DNA of 64,000 nt from Lentzea waywayandensis (GTDB lineage Bacteria > Actinomycetota > Actinomycetes > Mycobacteriales > Pseudonocardiaceae). Position numbers and translations under genes: made by a program. The stretch lies in assembly GCF_900115955.1 (NCBI RefSeq), contig NZ_FOYL01000006.1, positions 277,849 to 341,848 on the forward strand. Direction: 5' to 3'. This document shows positions 7,626 to 18,120 of the stretch, piece by piece. Positions within the stretch are counted from its first letter, which is position 1. Every line of letters starts with the position of its first letter. The notes beneath the pieces are model-generated. The model ran no database searches, was not told where the DNA came from, and worked only from the letters and a program-made list of their open reading frames with translations.

Positions 7626-9566
7626 TCAGTTTACGCAGCGCACGCCGTCTGCGGAGATGGGCGGAGGGGCCGCGGGGTCAGCCGGTTGCTGACGCGCACC
7701 GTCCAGGGCGAGTACTCCGGATCCGGTGAAACCCTGCGCGCCGGGACCCGAGTAGTCCGCTCCGAGGAAGACGCGGGCGGCCCCGGCGGGCACGTTCACG
7801 TCCTCTTCGATCTTCAGGCCGCCGAGCGCCTCCTGGACCGCGTTCGCGCCCGCCTCGCCGCCCTTGCCGTAGCGGACGACGGACTTCGCCAAGGCCTCGG
7901 CGTTGCCCGCCTGGCCCTCCTTGAAGCCCTTCGCGACGAGCGACTGGAGCACCTTGCCCGCGAGGCCGGGCTGACCGGAGGCGTTGCGGACGTCGACGGT
8001 CACTGCGGACTTGTCGAACTTGGGGTCCGCCGGGTTCGACGTCGCCGGGGCCTTGCCGAGGTTCTTCACGAACGTGCGCACCTCGGACTCGGTCACCTCG
8101 ACCGCCGAGCCGTCCTCCGGCGTCTGGAGGTCCGGGTTGCCGGTCGGGATCGTCTGGAACGTCATGTTGCCGCCCGTCATGTCCTTCATCTGGAGGGCGA
8201 ACTTGGTGATGTCCCAGCCGTCGTCGAGCACGATCGCGCCGCTGACGGCCTTGATCATGTCGCTGCGCTTGGTGCTGTCGGTGAGCACGCCCGCGGACAG
8301 CATCTTCTTCGCGAGGCCCGCCATGAAGACCTGCTGGCGCACGACGCGGTCGAGGTCGCCCATCGGCAGGCCGTGCCGCTGGCGGACGAACGCGAGCGCG
8401 TTCTTGCCCTCGATGGTCTGCTGGCCGGCGGGGAAGTTCGCGCCGGAGAAGCTGTCGCGGACCTTGTTGTTGAGACAGACGTCGATGCCGCCGACGGCCT
8501 TGGTGATGTCGTAGAAGCCGACCAGGTTGACCTCGGCGTAGTGGTCGATCGTCGCGCCGGTCAGGGTCTGGATGGTCTCGATGAGGTTCTTCGCGCCGGC
8601 CTTGCGCGACTCCATCTCGATCTCGGGTGCGCCCTTGCCGCTGCCCTGGAGCTTCTCGGCGGCTTGACCCTTGGCGTAACCGTAGGCAGAGTTGATCTTG
8701 TGTCGCCCGAACCCGCCCGCGATCTTCACGTAGGAGTCGCGCGGGAACGACACGGCGTAGGCCTTGCCGCTGTCGTTCGGGATGTGCAGCAGGATCAGCG
8801 TGTCGGTGTTGAACCCGCCGTCGTCGCTGCCGCCCGCCTGGAGCTCGTTGAGGATGTTCTGCGGCAGCGGGTTGCCCTTGGAGTCGGTGCGGCTGTCCAT
8901 GCCGACCAGCAGGATGTCGATGGCGCCGTCGGCGGGCTTCTCGCCCGCGTCGGCGAGGTTCAGATCCTGTTTGGTCAGACCGTCGGTCAGCGCCGTCAGG
9001 TTCTGCCACGCGATGCCGGTGACCAGCAGGATCGTCGCGGACAGCATGCTGAGGAAGATCTTGGCGCCGGTGGACGCGCCGCGCTGGGCCGTGCTCGGCC
9101 TGCGGGCGGCGGCGGGCCTGGGCCTCGGCCGGGGCGCCGGAGCGGCGGTCTTGGCCTTCGCGGGGGTGGTGCGGACCGTCGGGCGGTCGGCGACCGGACG
9201 CGGGCGCGGGGCCGACGACGAGGCCCGGCCCGGCTCACGGGAGCGCGGGGGCTCGCGGCGCGGGGGTTCGGCGCGACTGGCCGACTCCCGGCGGGGCGGT
9301 TCGGCGCGGCTGGCCGGCTCCCGGCGCGGAGGTTCGCGGCGGGGCGGTTCGGTGCGGCTCACCGGCTCGCGGCGCGGCGGCTCGGAGCGTTTCGGGGGCT
9401 CGGAGCGCTTCGGGGGTTCGACCCGGCCCGGCTGCCTGCGCGGGGGCTCTGAGCTGCGCGGCGGCACCGGGGGACGGCGGGGCTGACCCGCCTGGGGACG
9501 CGGGGTGGCAGAGGGTCGCCTGGGATTCCCGTTCGGGTCTCCCGGCCGCGGCGGCCGGTTGTCCAC
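7626..9566 (-). CDS. LytR-CpsA-Psr (LCP) glycopolymer transferase with LytR C-terminal domain
   Basis: A 646-residue wall enzyme that attaches secondary polymers such as arabinogalactan-like chains to peptidoglycan. Residues 1-165 are a cytoplasmic tail made of repeated EPPRREP and SEPPKR units rich in Pro, Arg and Glu. A single membrane segment ([19 protein letters not shown]) lies at about 169-187. The LCP domain follows: [38 protein letters not shown] and [11 protein letters not shown] hold the conserved Arg and Asp residues. The C-terminus ([18 protein letters not shown] onward) is a LytR_C domain. The GTG at 9566 follows a GAGGAG ribosome site. It is divergent from glyQS. Confidence 0.92.
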   Translation of the reverse strand: MDNRPPRPGDPNGNPRRPSATPRPQAGQPRRPPVPPRSSEPPRRQPGRVEPPKRSEPPKRSEPPRREPVSRTEPPRREPPRREPASRAEPPRRESASRAEPPRREPPRSREPGRASSSAPRPRPVADRPTVRTTPAKAKTAAPAPRPRPRPAAARRPSTAQRGASTGAKIFLSMLSATILLVTGIAWQNLTALTDGLTKQDLNLADAGEKPADGAIDILLVGMDSRTDSKGNPLPQNILNELQAGGSDDGGFNTDTLILLHIPNDSGKAYAVSFPRDSYVKIAGGFGRHKINSAYGYAKGQAAEKLQGSGKGAPEIEMESRKAGAKNLIETIQTLTGATIDHYAEVNLVGFYDITKAVGGIDVCLNNKVRDSFSGANFPAGQQTIEGKNALAFVRQRHGLPMGDLDRVVRQQVFMAGLAKKMLSAGVLTDSTKRSDMIKAVSGAIVLDDGWDITKFALQMKDMTGGNMTFQTIPTGNPDLQTPEDGSAVEVTESEVRTFVKNLGKAPATSNPADPKFDKSAVTVDVRNASGQPGLAGKVLQSLVAKGFKEGQAGNAEALAKSVVRYGKGGEAGANAVQEALGGLKIEEDVNVPAGAARVFLGADYSGPGAQGFTGSGVLALDGARQQPADPAAPPPISADGVRCVN

Positions 9567-9671
9567 ACCCACTCCTCTCAGCACATTCGGGTACACCAAG
9601 TAGACGTGCGGGGCCGCCACTCGGTTGTGCACAGGGTGACACAGTGGCGCAGACCACCCGATCAAGGCCCC

Positions 9672-9709
9672 CTGACCAGCGGTTTTGCCTGCTTCGTAGA
9701 CTCGTCGCC

Positions 9710-9710
<1 letters not shown>
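9672..9710 (+). promoter_or_regulatory. Candidate leaderless promoter of the glycyl-tRNA synthetase gene
   Basis: CTGACC at 9672-9677 and TAGACT at 9697-9702 (19-bp spacer) resemble -35 and -10 boxes. Transcription would begin at about 9709-9710, on the GTG itself. No Shine-Dalgarno sequence is visible before the start, which fits a leaderless message. Confidence 0.5.
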
Positions 9711-12649
<2,939 letters not shown>

Positions 12650-12907
12650 GTCGGGTTGCGTCGCGTTCCTGCGGGGTGGGTCGCGTTTTGTTGGCGGCTC
12701 ACCCCGCGAGGGTGCTCTCGCGGGTCGTGACGAAGTGCGGGGTTGCGATTGGGGCTCACCGCTACCCGGCGCCCTGGGTTCAGACGGCTCGCTTCGCATC
12801 GCCACGCCAGTCCTCGTACGTGGTTGCTTTGCGAGGGCGGGCGCCGGGTGGCACCGCGCCGGGGCGGGTTGCGAGGGCCCGTTCCTGTTCCCGCGGGTGC
12901 CCTGCGG

Positions 12908-13696
12908 CTACTTGATTTCGAAGCTCTGGCCGTAGACCTTCCACTTCAGCGGGGTGTTCAGGTCCAGGTTGCCTGCTTTGAGCCACACGCGTTGTGCCGT
13001 GTCGACGCGGCTCGTGTTCTCGTGTGCGGGCTCCTGCTTCATGGTCCACACGCGGGCGTCCATGAAGGCGTTGAGCCACGTGGTCTCGTTGCCGCCTTGC
13101 GACGGGGGCTTTGCCTTGGCCAGTGCGCGTTTGCGGATGCCGGAGAAGTCCAGGTTGCCCCAGCCGTCGCCGTGCATGACGATCGCGTCGTAGTACGCGA
13201 ACTGGCCGAGTGCGCGCACGCCGTCCGCCTTGGCTTGGCGTACTGCCGGGTTGAAGTAGACGCGGTCGCGTTCGGACTCCTGGGCCGCCTTGAAGACGGA
13301 GTCCTTGGCCGCGGTCTTCCAGTCCTTGGTGTAGTTGGGATCCAGGCCCGCGTGGGAGTCGGTGCCGTTCACCCTGCGCAGCGCGGGGAGGTACTTCTCC
13401 AGCACGTTGCCGGGTTTGCGCTGCTTGTAGAGCTCGACGAGGTCGAGCATGTCGCCGGTGCCGCTGCAGAAGCCGATGATGCCGGCGGTGTAGCCGCGGC
13501 CGTCGTCGATGTCCTCGATGTAGCCGAACTGGGCCTTCCAGTTCGTGGACGAGTTCTCTGCGCTGGACACGATCTGCATCGCGATGTCCTTCATGCGCGG
13601 GTCGTTCAGGTCTGCCGCTTGGGCTGTGCCCGTGGTCGCGGTGGCGAGCGCGACGCACATCAGAACTGCGGCCAGCGTGCGGCCTGGGATCTTCAC
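12908..13696 (-). CDS. csn: Secreted GH46 chitosanase, copy 1
   Basis: A 262-residue endo-chitosanase that hydrolyses beta-1,4 links in chitosan outside the cell. A signal peptide (MKIPGRTLAAVLMC... cut after AQA) covers residues 1-27. The catalytic pair is visible by comparison with Streptomyces N174 Csn: Glu47 in VSSAENSS and Asp65 in IDDGRGYT. GIIGFCSGTGDMLDLV and ALGQFAYYDAIVMHG are further family blocks. It is the most downstream of three tandem paralogues on this strand. Each has its own promoter, and copies 2 and 3 each end in a terminator hairpin, so the copies are probably separate units. The leader is about 30 nt with a GGAGG site. Confidence 0.95.
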   Translation of the reverse strand: MKIPGRTLAAVLMCVALATATTGTAQAADLNDPRMKDIAMQIVSSAENSSTNWKAQFGYIEDIDDGRGYTAGIIGFCSGTGDMLDLVELYKQRKPGNVLEKYLPALRRVNGTDSHAGLDPNYTKDWKTAAKDSVFKAAQESERDRVYFNPAVRQAKADGVRALGQFAYYDAIVMHGDGWGNLDFSGIRKRALAKAKPPSQGGNETTWLNAFMDARVWTMKQEPAHENTSRVDTAQRVWLKAGNLDLNTPLKWKVYGQSFEIK

Positions 13697-13733
13697 GCGT
13701 TCCTCCCGGGGTGTCCCGGGCGGCGGTCCGGCA

Positions 13734-13763
13734 ACGGTAAGGGGTTCGGACCTTCGTCGGCAA
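13734..13763 (-). promoter_or_regulatory. Promoter of chitosanase copy 1
   Basis: On the minus strand TTGCCG (13758-13763) and TACCGT (13734-13739) are spaced 18 bp, placing the start of transcription about 30 nt before the GTG. The block from about 13731 to 13782 is clearly alike in sequence to that before copy 2, so promoter and any operator were duplicated with the gene. Confidence 0.65.
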
Positions 13764-13792
13764 GAGTGTTCATTCGATTACGAACTTGTTGT

Positions 13793-13846
13793 CACACATG
13801 AGAAAGAGGGGCGTCCCTGCTGGGGCGCCCCTCTTTCTCATGTGTG
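13793..13846 (-). terminator. 25-bp stem-loop terminator after chitosanase copy 2
   Basis: Arms at 13793-13817 and 13822-13846 pair over 25 bp with one G-U pair and close on a 4-nt loop. It starts 12 nt past the copy 2 stop codon. There is no U-run, as is common in actinobacteria. It insulates copy 1, whose promoter lies just beyond. Confidence 0.8.
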
Positions 13847-13857
13847 AAACGGCGGAG

Positions 13858-14646
13858 CTAGTTGATCGTGAAGCTGTCGCCGTAGACCTTCCACTTCAGT
13901 GGCGTCTTCAGGTCGAAGTTGCCGGCCTTCAGCCACACGCGCTGCGCGGTCTCGATGCGGGAGACGTCCTCGTGGGCCGCTTCCTGCTTCATGGCCCACA
14001 CGCGGGCGTCCATGAAGGCGTTGAGCCACGTGGTCTCGTTGCCACCCTGCGACGGGGGCTTCGCCTTGCCGAGCGCGCGCTTGCGGATGTTGCTGAAGCT
14101 GGTCTTGTCGCCGCCGTCGCCGTGCACGACGATCGCGTCGTAGTAGGCGAACTGGCCCAGGGCGCGCACGCCGTCGGCCTTGCCCTGCTTCACCGCCGGG
14201 TTGAAGTAGACGCGGTCGCGTTCGGACTCCTGGGCCGCCTTGAAGACGGAGTCCTTGGCCGCGGTCTTCCAGTCCCTGGTGTAGTTGGGGTCCAGGCCAG
14301 AGTGGGACTCGGTGCCGTTCACCCTGCGCAGCGCGGGAAGGTACTTCTCCAGCACGTTGCCGGGCTTCTTCGTCTTGTACAGCTCGACGAGGTCGAGCAT
14401 GTCGCCGGTGCCGCTGCAGAAACCGATGATGCCCGCGGTGTAGCCGCGGCCGTCGTCGATGTCCTCGATGTAGCCGAACTGGGCCTTCCAGTCCGTGGAC
14501 GAGTTCTCCGCGCTGGACACGATCTGCATCGCGATGTCCTTGAGGCGCGGTTCGTCGAGGTTGGCCGCAGAGGCGGTGCCAACCGTCGTGGTGAAGAGAG
14601 CGGCGCACGTCAGCAGCGCAGCCGCGATACGGCCAGTGATTTTCAC
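13858..14646 (-). CDS. csn: Secreted GH46 chitosanase, copy 2
   Basis: A 262-residue paralogue of the adjacent copy 1, to which it is nearly identical across the catalytic domain. The signal peptide is VKITGRIAAALLTCAALF and onward, cut near ASA at residue 27. The catalytic residues by family alignment are Glu47 (VSSAENSS) and Asp65 (IDDGRGYT). The main difference from copy 1 is the loop after ALGQFAYYDAIVVHGDG, where DKTSFSN replaces WGNLDFSG. The GTG at 14646 follows a GGAGGG site. It has its own promoter and a strong terminator hairpin. Confidence 0.95.
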   Translation of the reverse strand: MKITGRIAAALLTCAALFTTTVGTASAANLDEPRLKDIAMQIVSSAENSSTDWKAQFGYIEDIDDGRGYTAGIIGFCSGTGDMLDLVELYKTKKPGNVLEKYLPALRRVNGTESHSGLDPNYTRDWKTAAKDSVFKAAQESERDRVYFNPAVKQGKADGVRALGQFAYYDAIVVHGDGGDKTSFSNIRKRALGKAKPPSQGGNETTWLNAFMDARVWAMKQEAAHEDVSRIETAQRVWLKAGNFDLKTPLKWKVYGDSFTIN

Positions 14647-14696
14647 GAATTTCCCTCCGGGGCAGGGATGTCGGGGTCCCGGGCGGCGTGGGAGCA

Positions 14697-14726
14697 ACGG
14701 TAAGGGGTCCATACCTTTATTGGCAA
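14697..14726 (-). promoter_or_regulatory. Promoter of chitosanase copy 2
   Basis: TTGCCA (14721-14726) and TACCGT (14697-14702) on the minus strand are spaced 18 bp. The surrounding 50 bp align closely with the copy 1 promoter, including the AAGGGGT stretch next to the -10 box. Shared regulation of the copies is likely. Confidence 0.65.
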
Positions 14727-14773
14727 GAGCCTTTACTAATTCGCGAAACGGACATTCGCCGCCAGTCGGCGCA

Positions 14774-14814
14774 TTCCGGCGGAAACGCTTGCCTCGCAAA
14801 CGTTTCCGCCGGAA
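14774..14814 (-). terminator. Stem-loop terminator after chitosanase copy 3
   Basis: Perfect 14-bp arms at 14774-14787 and 14801-14814 flank an inner TTGC/GCAA extension. The hairpin begins 8 nt past the stop codon of copy 3 and separates it from the copy 2 promoter. Confidence 0.75.
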
Positions 14815-14821
14815 GGTCGGG

Positions 14822-15607
14822 TCACCCGATCTCGTAGGCGTCCCCGTAGACGTGCCACTGGAGGGGGCGTTCGAGGTTGAGCTTGCCCTCGTTGAGGAAC
14901 CGGCGCTGCGCCGTGTCGACCCTGCTGGTGTCCTCGTGCGCGGGCTCCTGCTTCATCGTCCACACCCGTGCGTCGAGGAACGCGTGCAGCCACTGCACCT
15001 CGTCGCCGCCCTGGGCCGGCGGGCGCGCGCCGGTGTTGAGCGCGCGCTGGCGGATGCTGGAGAAGTCCAGGTCACCCCAGCCGTCGCCGTGCATCACGAT
15101 CGCGTCGTAGTAGGCGAACTGACCGAGCGCCTGCACGCCGTCCTGCTTCGCGCGGTTGACCGCCGGGTCGAAGTAGACGCGGTCGCGTTCGTGCTCCTGT
15201 GCGCCCTGGAACGTGCCGTCCTGGGCCGCCGACTGCCAGTCTCCCTGGAAGTTCGGGTCCAGGCCGTCGTGCGACGGCGTGCCGTTCACCCGTTCCAACG
15301 CGGGCAGGTACTTCTCCAGGGCGTTGCCCGGCTTCCAGTCGCGGTAGAGGCGGACGAGGTCGAGCATGTCGCCGGTGCCGCTGCAGAAGCCGATGATGCC
15401 GGCGGTGTAGCCGCGGCCGTCGTCGATGTCCTGGATGTAGCCGAACTGTGCGCGCCAGTCCAAAGAGGAGTTCTCCGCGCTGGACACCAGCTGCATCGCG
15501 ATGTCCTTGAGCTGCGGGTCGTTCAGGTCCGCCGCCTGGGCGGTGCCGGGCGTGACGAGGGCCGCCGCGCAGAGAACCGTTGCCGCGAGCCGTGTAAACG
15601 TCTTCAT
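14822..15607 (-). CDS. csn: Secreted GH46 chitosanase, copy 3
   Basis: A 261-residue chitosanase, the most divergent of the three copies. Its signal peptide is MKTFTRLAATVLCAAALV and onward, cut near AQA. Glu45 (VSSAENSS) and Asp63 (IDDGRGYT) are the expected catalytic acid and base. Substitutions such as LYRDWKPGNALEK, DPNFQGDWQSAAQ and RPPAQGGDEVQW set it apart and may tune substrate length. The ATG at 15607 follows GGAG. As the first copy on the strand it may be the ancestral one. It is preceded by its own promoter and a short palindrome. Confidence 0.95.
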   Translation of the reverse strand: MKTFTRLAATVLCAAALVTPGTAQAADLNDPQLKDIAMQLVSSAENSSLDWRAQFGYIQDIDDGRGYTAGIIGFCSGTGDMLDLVRLYRDWKPGNALEKYLPALERVNGTPSHDGLDPNFQGDWQSAAQDGTFQGAQEHERDRVYFDPAVNRAKQDGVQALGQFAYYDAIVMHGDGWGDLDFSSIRQRALNTGARPPAQGGDEVQWLHAFLDARVWTMKQEPAHEDTSRVDTAQRRFLNEGKLNLERPLQWHVYGDAYEIG

Positions 15608-15616
15608 GCCGCTCCG

Positions 15617-15678
15617 TTCCACAGTGGAATCGGCGGCGACGATGGAGCGACCGTAGCGTGGGAGCGCGCGCACGACAA
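15617..15678 (-). promoter_or_regulatory. Promoter and leader palindrome of chitosanase copy 3
   Basis: TTGTCG (15673-15678) and TACGGT (15650-15655) on the minus strand are spaced 17 bp. The leader contains the near-perfect palindrome TTCCACAGTGGAA at 15617-15629, absent from copies 1 and 2. This could be a repressor site specific to copy 3. Confidence 0.55.
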
Positions 15679-15680
15679 GG

Positions 15681-15708
15681 GCCGGCTCACCCTGTCGGGC
15701 GAGCCGGC
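15681..15708 (-). terminator. Stem-loop terminator after the TAP-type peptidase gene
   Basis: GCCGGCTC (15681-15688) pairs with GAGCCGGC (15701-15708), with CCC/GGG stacking inside around a TGTC loop. It lies 10 nt past the peptidase stop at 15718 and just upstream of the copy 3 promoter. Confidence 0.65.
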
Positions 15709-15717
15709 CTCCTGGAG

Positions 15718-17178
15718 TCAGCCAGTTTCAGCTGCGCACTTGACGTCGTTCGGACGTTGTCCGCCGAGCAGGTACTCGGTCACCTTGTCGTTGGCGCACT
15801 TGTTCTTGCCGATCAGGTAGGCACCGTGCCCGCCCTGGTCGACGGTGATCATCGCGGCCCTGTCGCCGAACGCGCGGCGCGTCGACTGGGCGCCGACCAG
15901 CGGCGTCGCGGGGTCGCGCTCGTTCTGCACCAGCAGCACGTTGCGCGGGCCTCGTTCGGACGGCAGGACCTGCCTCTCCACCGGCTTCGGCCAGAAAGCG
16001 CACGGCTGGATGCTCGCGGCGGCCGCGCCGAACATCGGGTGGCGGATGCGGTCGATCTCCACGTTGCGCTCGTACGTGCGTACCGACGACGGCCAGGCCG
16101 AGTCGCCGCACATCACGTTCAGGCGGCCCGCCAGCAGGGCCTGGACGCGGGGGGTCTCCGGGAACTCCTGCGGCGGCTGCGGCTGGCCGGTGTCGTAGGC
16201 CTTCCAGGAGGCGGCGAGGCCCGAGAAGGCCGCGTCGCCGGTGACGTAGAGGGCGAAGAAGGTTCCGAAGCGGAACAGCCTGCCGTCGGTGCCCTCCACC
16301 GACGGCTTCTTGTCGAGCCGTGCGGCCAGGTCGAAGAACTTGGCGCGCACCTGCTGTGGCGTCGTGCCCAGGTTGTACTCGGGGTGCGCCGCCGCCCACT
16401 TGGCGAAGTCGGGGAACGTGTCCTCGACGCCGCGGCCCATCAGCCGGCCGCCTTCGACGTCCCAGCCGCCCTTCGGCAGGTTGCTGTCGATCACGACGCG
16501 ATCGGAGGTCTTCGGGAACAGGGTGGCGTACACCGAACCCAGGTACGAGCCGTAGGAGTACCCGAGGAAGGAGGCCTTCTTCTCGCCCAGCGCCGCACGG
16601 ACCGAGTCCAGGTCACGCGCGATGTTCGCGGTCGTGTTGTAAGGCAGTTCGCCGGCCGAGGACGACCTGAGGCACTGCTCGGCGATCTTCTTGACCTCGT
16701 CGGCGCGCTGGCGCACCTCGGCGGAGTTGTTGGCGTACGGAGGCACGCTGCCGTCCGCCATCTGCTCCTCGGTCATGTCACATGTGGACGGTGAGCTGTA
16801 GCCAAGGCCTCGCGGGTCCATGCCGATCACGTCGTACGCGTCCAGCACGCTCTGCGGCATGCCCAGCGCCTTCAGGTAGAACGGGAACGTCAGGCCCTCG
16901 GCCGGACCACCAGGGTTGGTCAGCAGGATCCCCTTGCGCTTCTCCGGGCTCTTGCTGGCCAGTCGCGAGATCGTCACCTCGGTCCGGCGACCCTCTGGTT
17001 TGCGGTAGTCGAGCGGCAGCTGGAGCTTTCCGCATTCCAGACCGGGAAGCGCCACGTCGGTGGGACAGGCGACCCACTGCACCTCGGGCTTCGGCGCGGC
17101 GGCGGCCGACACCCCCGGCGCCGCCACCAGCCCTGCGGCGGCGGTCACGACCGCGGCCAGAGACAACGTTTTTCGCAT
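15718..17178 (-). CDS. Secreted tripeptidyl aminopeptidase-like alpha/beta hydrolase (S33, TAP C-terminal domain)
   Basis: A 486-residue exported peptidase. The signal peptide MRKTLSLAAVVTAAAGLVAAP is likely cut near SAA at residue 27. The alpha/beta-hydrolase core has the oxyanion segment LLTNPGGPAEGL and the nucleophile Ser208 in FLGYSYGSYLGS. The C-terminal TAP-like domain supplies the catalytic Asp (VQNERDPATPL) and His (QGGHGAYLIG). Such enzymes release N-terminal di- or tripeptides from proteins outside the cell. The ATG at 17178 follows GGAGG at good spacing. It sits with the chitosanases and the subtilisin in a cluster of exported hydrolases, which suggests polymer scavenging. Confidence 0.9.
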   Translation of the reverse strand: MRKTLSLAAVVTAAAGLVAAPGVSAAAAPKPEVQWVACPTDVALPGLECGKLQLPLDYRKPEGRRTEVTISRLASKSPEKRKGILLTNPGGPAEGLTFPFYLKALGMPQSVLDAYDVIGMDPRGLGYSSPSTCDMTEEQMADGSVPPYANNSAEVRQRADEVKKIAEQCLRSSSAGELPYNTTANIARDLDSVRAALGEKKASFLGYSYGSYLGSVYATLFPKTSDRVVIDSNLPKGGWDVEGGRLMGRGVEDTFPDFAKWAAAHPEYNLGTTPQQVRAKFFDLAARLDKKPSVEGTDGRLFRFGTFFALYVTGDAAFSGLAASWKAYDTGQPQPPQEFPETPRVQALLAGRLNVMCGDSAWPSSVRTYERNVEIDRIRHPMFGAAAASIQPCAFWPKPVERQVLPSERGPRNVLLVQNERDPATPLVGAQSTRRAFGDRAAMITVDQGGHGAYLIGKNKCANDKVTEYLLGGQRPNDVKCAAETG

Positions 17179-17232
17179 TAGCAAATACCTCCCCGACGGC
17201 GCGCCCGTCCGGCGCGCCAGAACTGATGAGTG

Positions 17233-17979
17233 TCAGCCCCTCATGCGGACGAGAACGTCCAGCTGGGCTTTGTTGTAGAGCTCGACCAGCACCTTGATGA
17301 CCGTGCGCTTCGCGTGCTCCACACCGCGCGGCGCGTCGCTGTACAGGCCTGCCGCGTCCGGGAACGCGGCGCGTATCTCGGCCATGTACGGCATGGCGCG
17401 CATGCGTTCGGCGAGGCTCTGCCGGGTCTGCTCGTCCGCGTCCTCGGGCAGCGCGTCGAACTCCACCACCGCGGGATCTTTCGAGTAGTCCTTCAGCGTC
17501 TCGGCGTACCTGGCCAGCGTTTCCGGCGAGAGCAGCTGTGCCAGCACGACGGTGAACGAGCGGTCCTGCGGTGACAGGTTCGCCTCCGCGATCATCGCCG
17601 CCACGTCGGGAGGCAGATCGGTCGGCGCCTCCTGGCGCAGGATCAACGCCAGGTCGGTGCGGATCCGTTGCAGCCGTTCGATCGTCGCGGCCAGTTCCGC
17701 GTCGAGCTCGCGCAACGCATCGCCGGGATGTTCGTCCTCGTCACCGAGGTTCGCGATCTGCGTGAGCGACAGGCCGAGATCGGTGAGCCGCTTGATCCTC
17801 ATCACCCGCACCAGATGGGGCACGCCGTAGCGCTTGTAGCCGTTGGCACGGCGTTCGGGCTCGGCGAGCAGGCCCACCTCGTGGTAGTGCCGGATCGTGC
17901 GCACCGTCGTGCCGGCGAGATCGGCCAGCTGGCTGGTGCTCCACCCCACGACGTCTCCCTCTTCGTCCGGCCCTGACAC
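17233..17979 (-). CDS. MerR family transcriptional regulator
   Basis: A 248-residue regulator. The N-terminal winged HTH spans residues about 10-80 (WSTSQLADLAGTTVRTIRHYHEVGLL...RYGVPHLVRVMRIKRLTDLG). A dimerisation helix (LRELDAELAATIERLQRIRTDLALIL) follows, and then a 120-residue C-terminal domain of unknown ligand. The GTG at 17979 lies 5 nt from a -10-like box of a promoter with the 19-bp spacer and central dyad that MerR proteins bind, so autoregulation is likely. It lies upstream of the TAP peptidase but they are separated by 54 bp, so control of the peptidase is possible, not shown. Confidence 0.88.
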   Translation of the reverse strand: MSGPDEEGDVVGWSTSQLADLAGTTVRTIRHYHEVGLLAEPERRANGYKRYGVPHLVRVMRIKRLTDLGLSLTQIANLGDEDEHPGDALRELDAELAATIERLQRIRTDLALILRQEAPTDLPPDVAAMIAEANLSPQDRSFTVVLAQLLSPETLARYAETLKDYSKDPAVVEFDALPEDADEQTRQSLAERMRAMPYMAEIRAAFPDAAGLYSDAPRGVEHAKRTVIKVLVELYNKAQLDVLVRMRG

Positions 17980-17984
17980 GACCC

Positions 17985-18015
17985 AGTTGAAACTATGCCG
18001 CTACGGCACGGTCAA
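17985..18015 (-). promoter_or_regulatory. MerR-type promoter with 19-bp spacer before the merR gene
   Basis: On the minus strand TTGACC (18010-18015) and TCAACT (17985-17990) are spaced 19 bp. Within the spacer, the dyad TGCCG-CTA-CGGCA lies at 17996-18008. An over-long spacer with an internal dyad is the hallmark of MerR-controlled promoters. The GTG of the gene follows 5 nt later. Confidence 0.55.
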
Positions 18016-18070
18016 GGCAGGGCGGATCTTTCAGACGAAGGTGGCGGGGAGAGTCCACTTTCGTCGCAAG

Positions 18071-18105
18071 CGAAAGGCCCCCGTCAAGAACCCGGGGGCC
18101 TTTCG
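18071..18105 (-). terminator. Stem-loop terminator after the subtilisin gene
   Basis: CGAAAGGCCCCCG (18071-18083) pairs perfectly with CGGGGGCCTTTCG (18093-18105) around a 9-nt loop. It lies 15 nt past the protease stop codon. Confidence 0.8.
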
Positions 18106-18120
18106 TTGTCCTACAAGGAC

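Noticed and set aside
12650-12907. Possible gene or terminator between glyQS and chitosanase copy 1
   Set aside because: Only short frames and weak GC-rich inverted repeats are present. Nothing rises above background.
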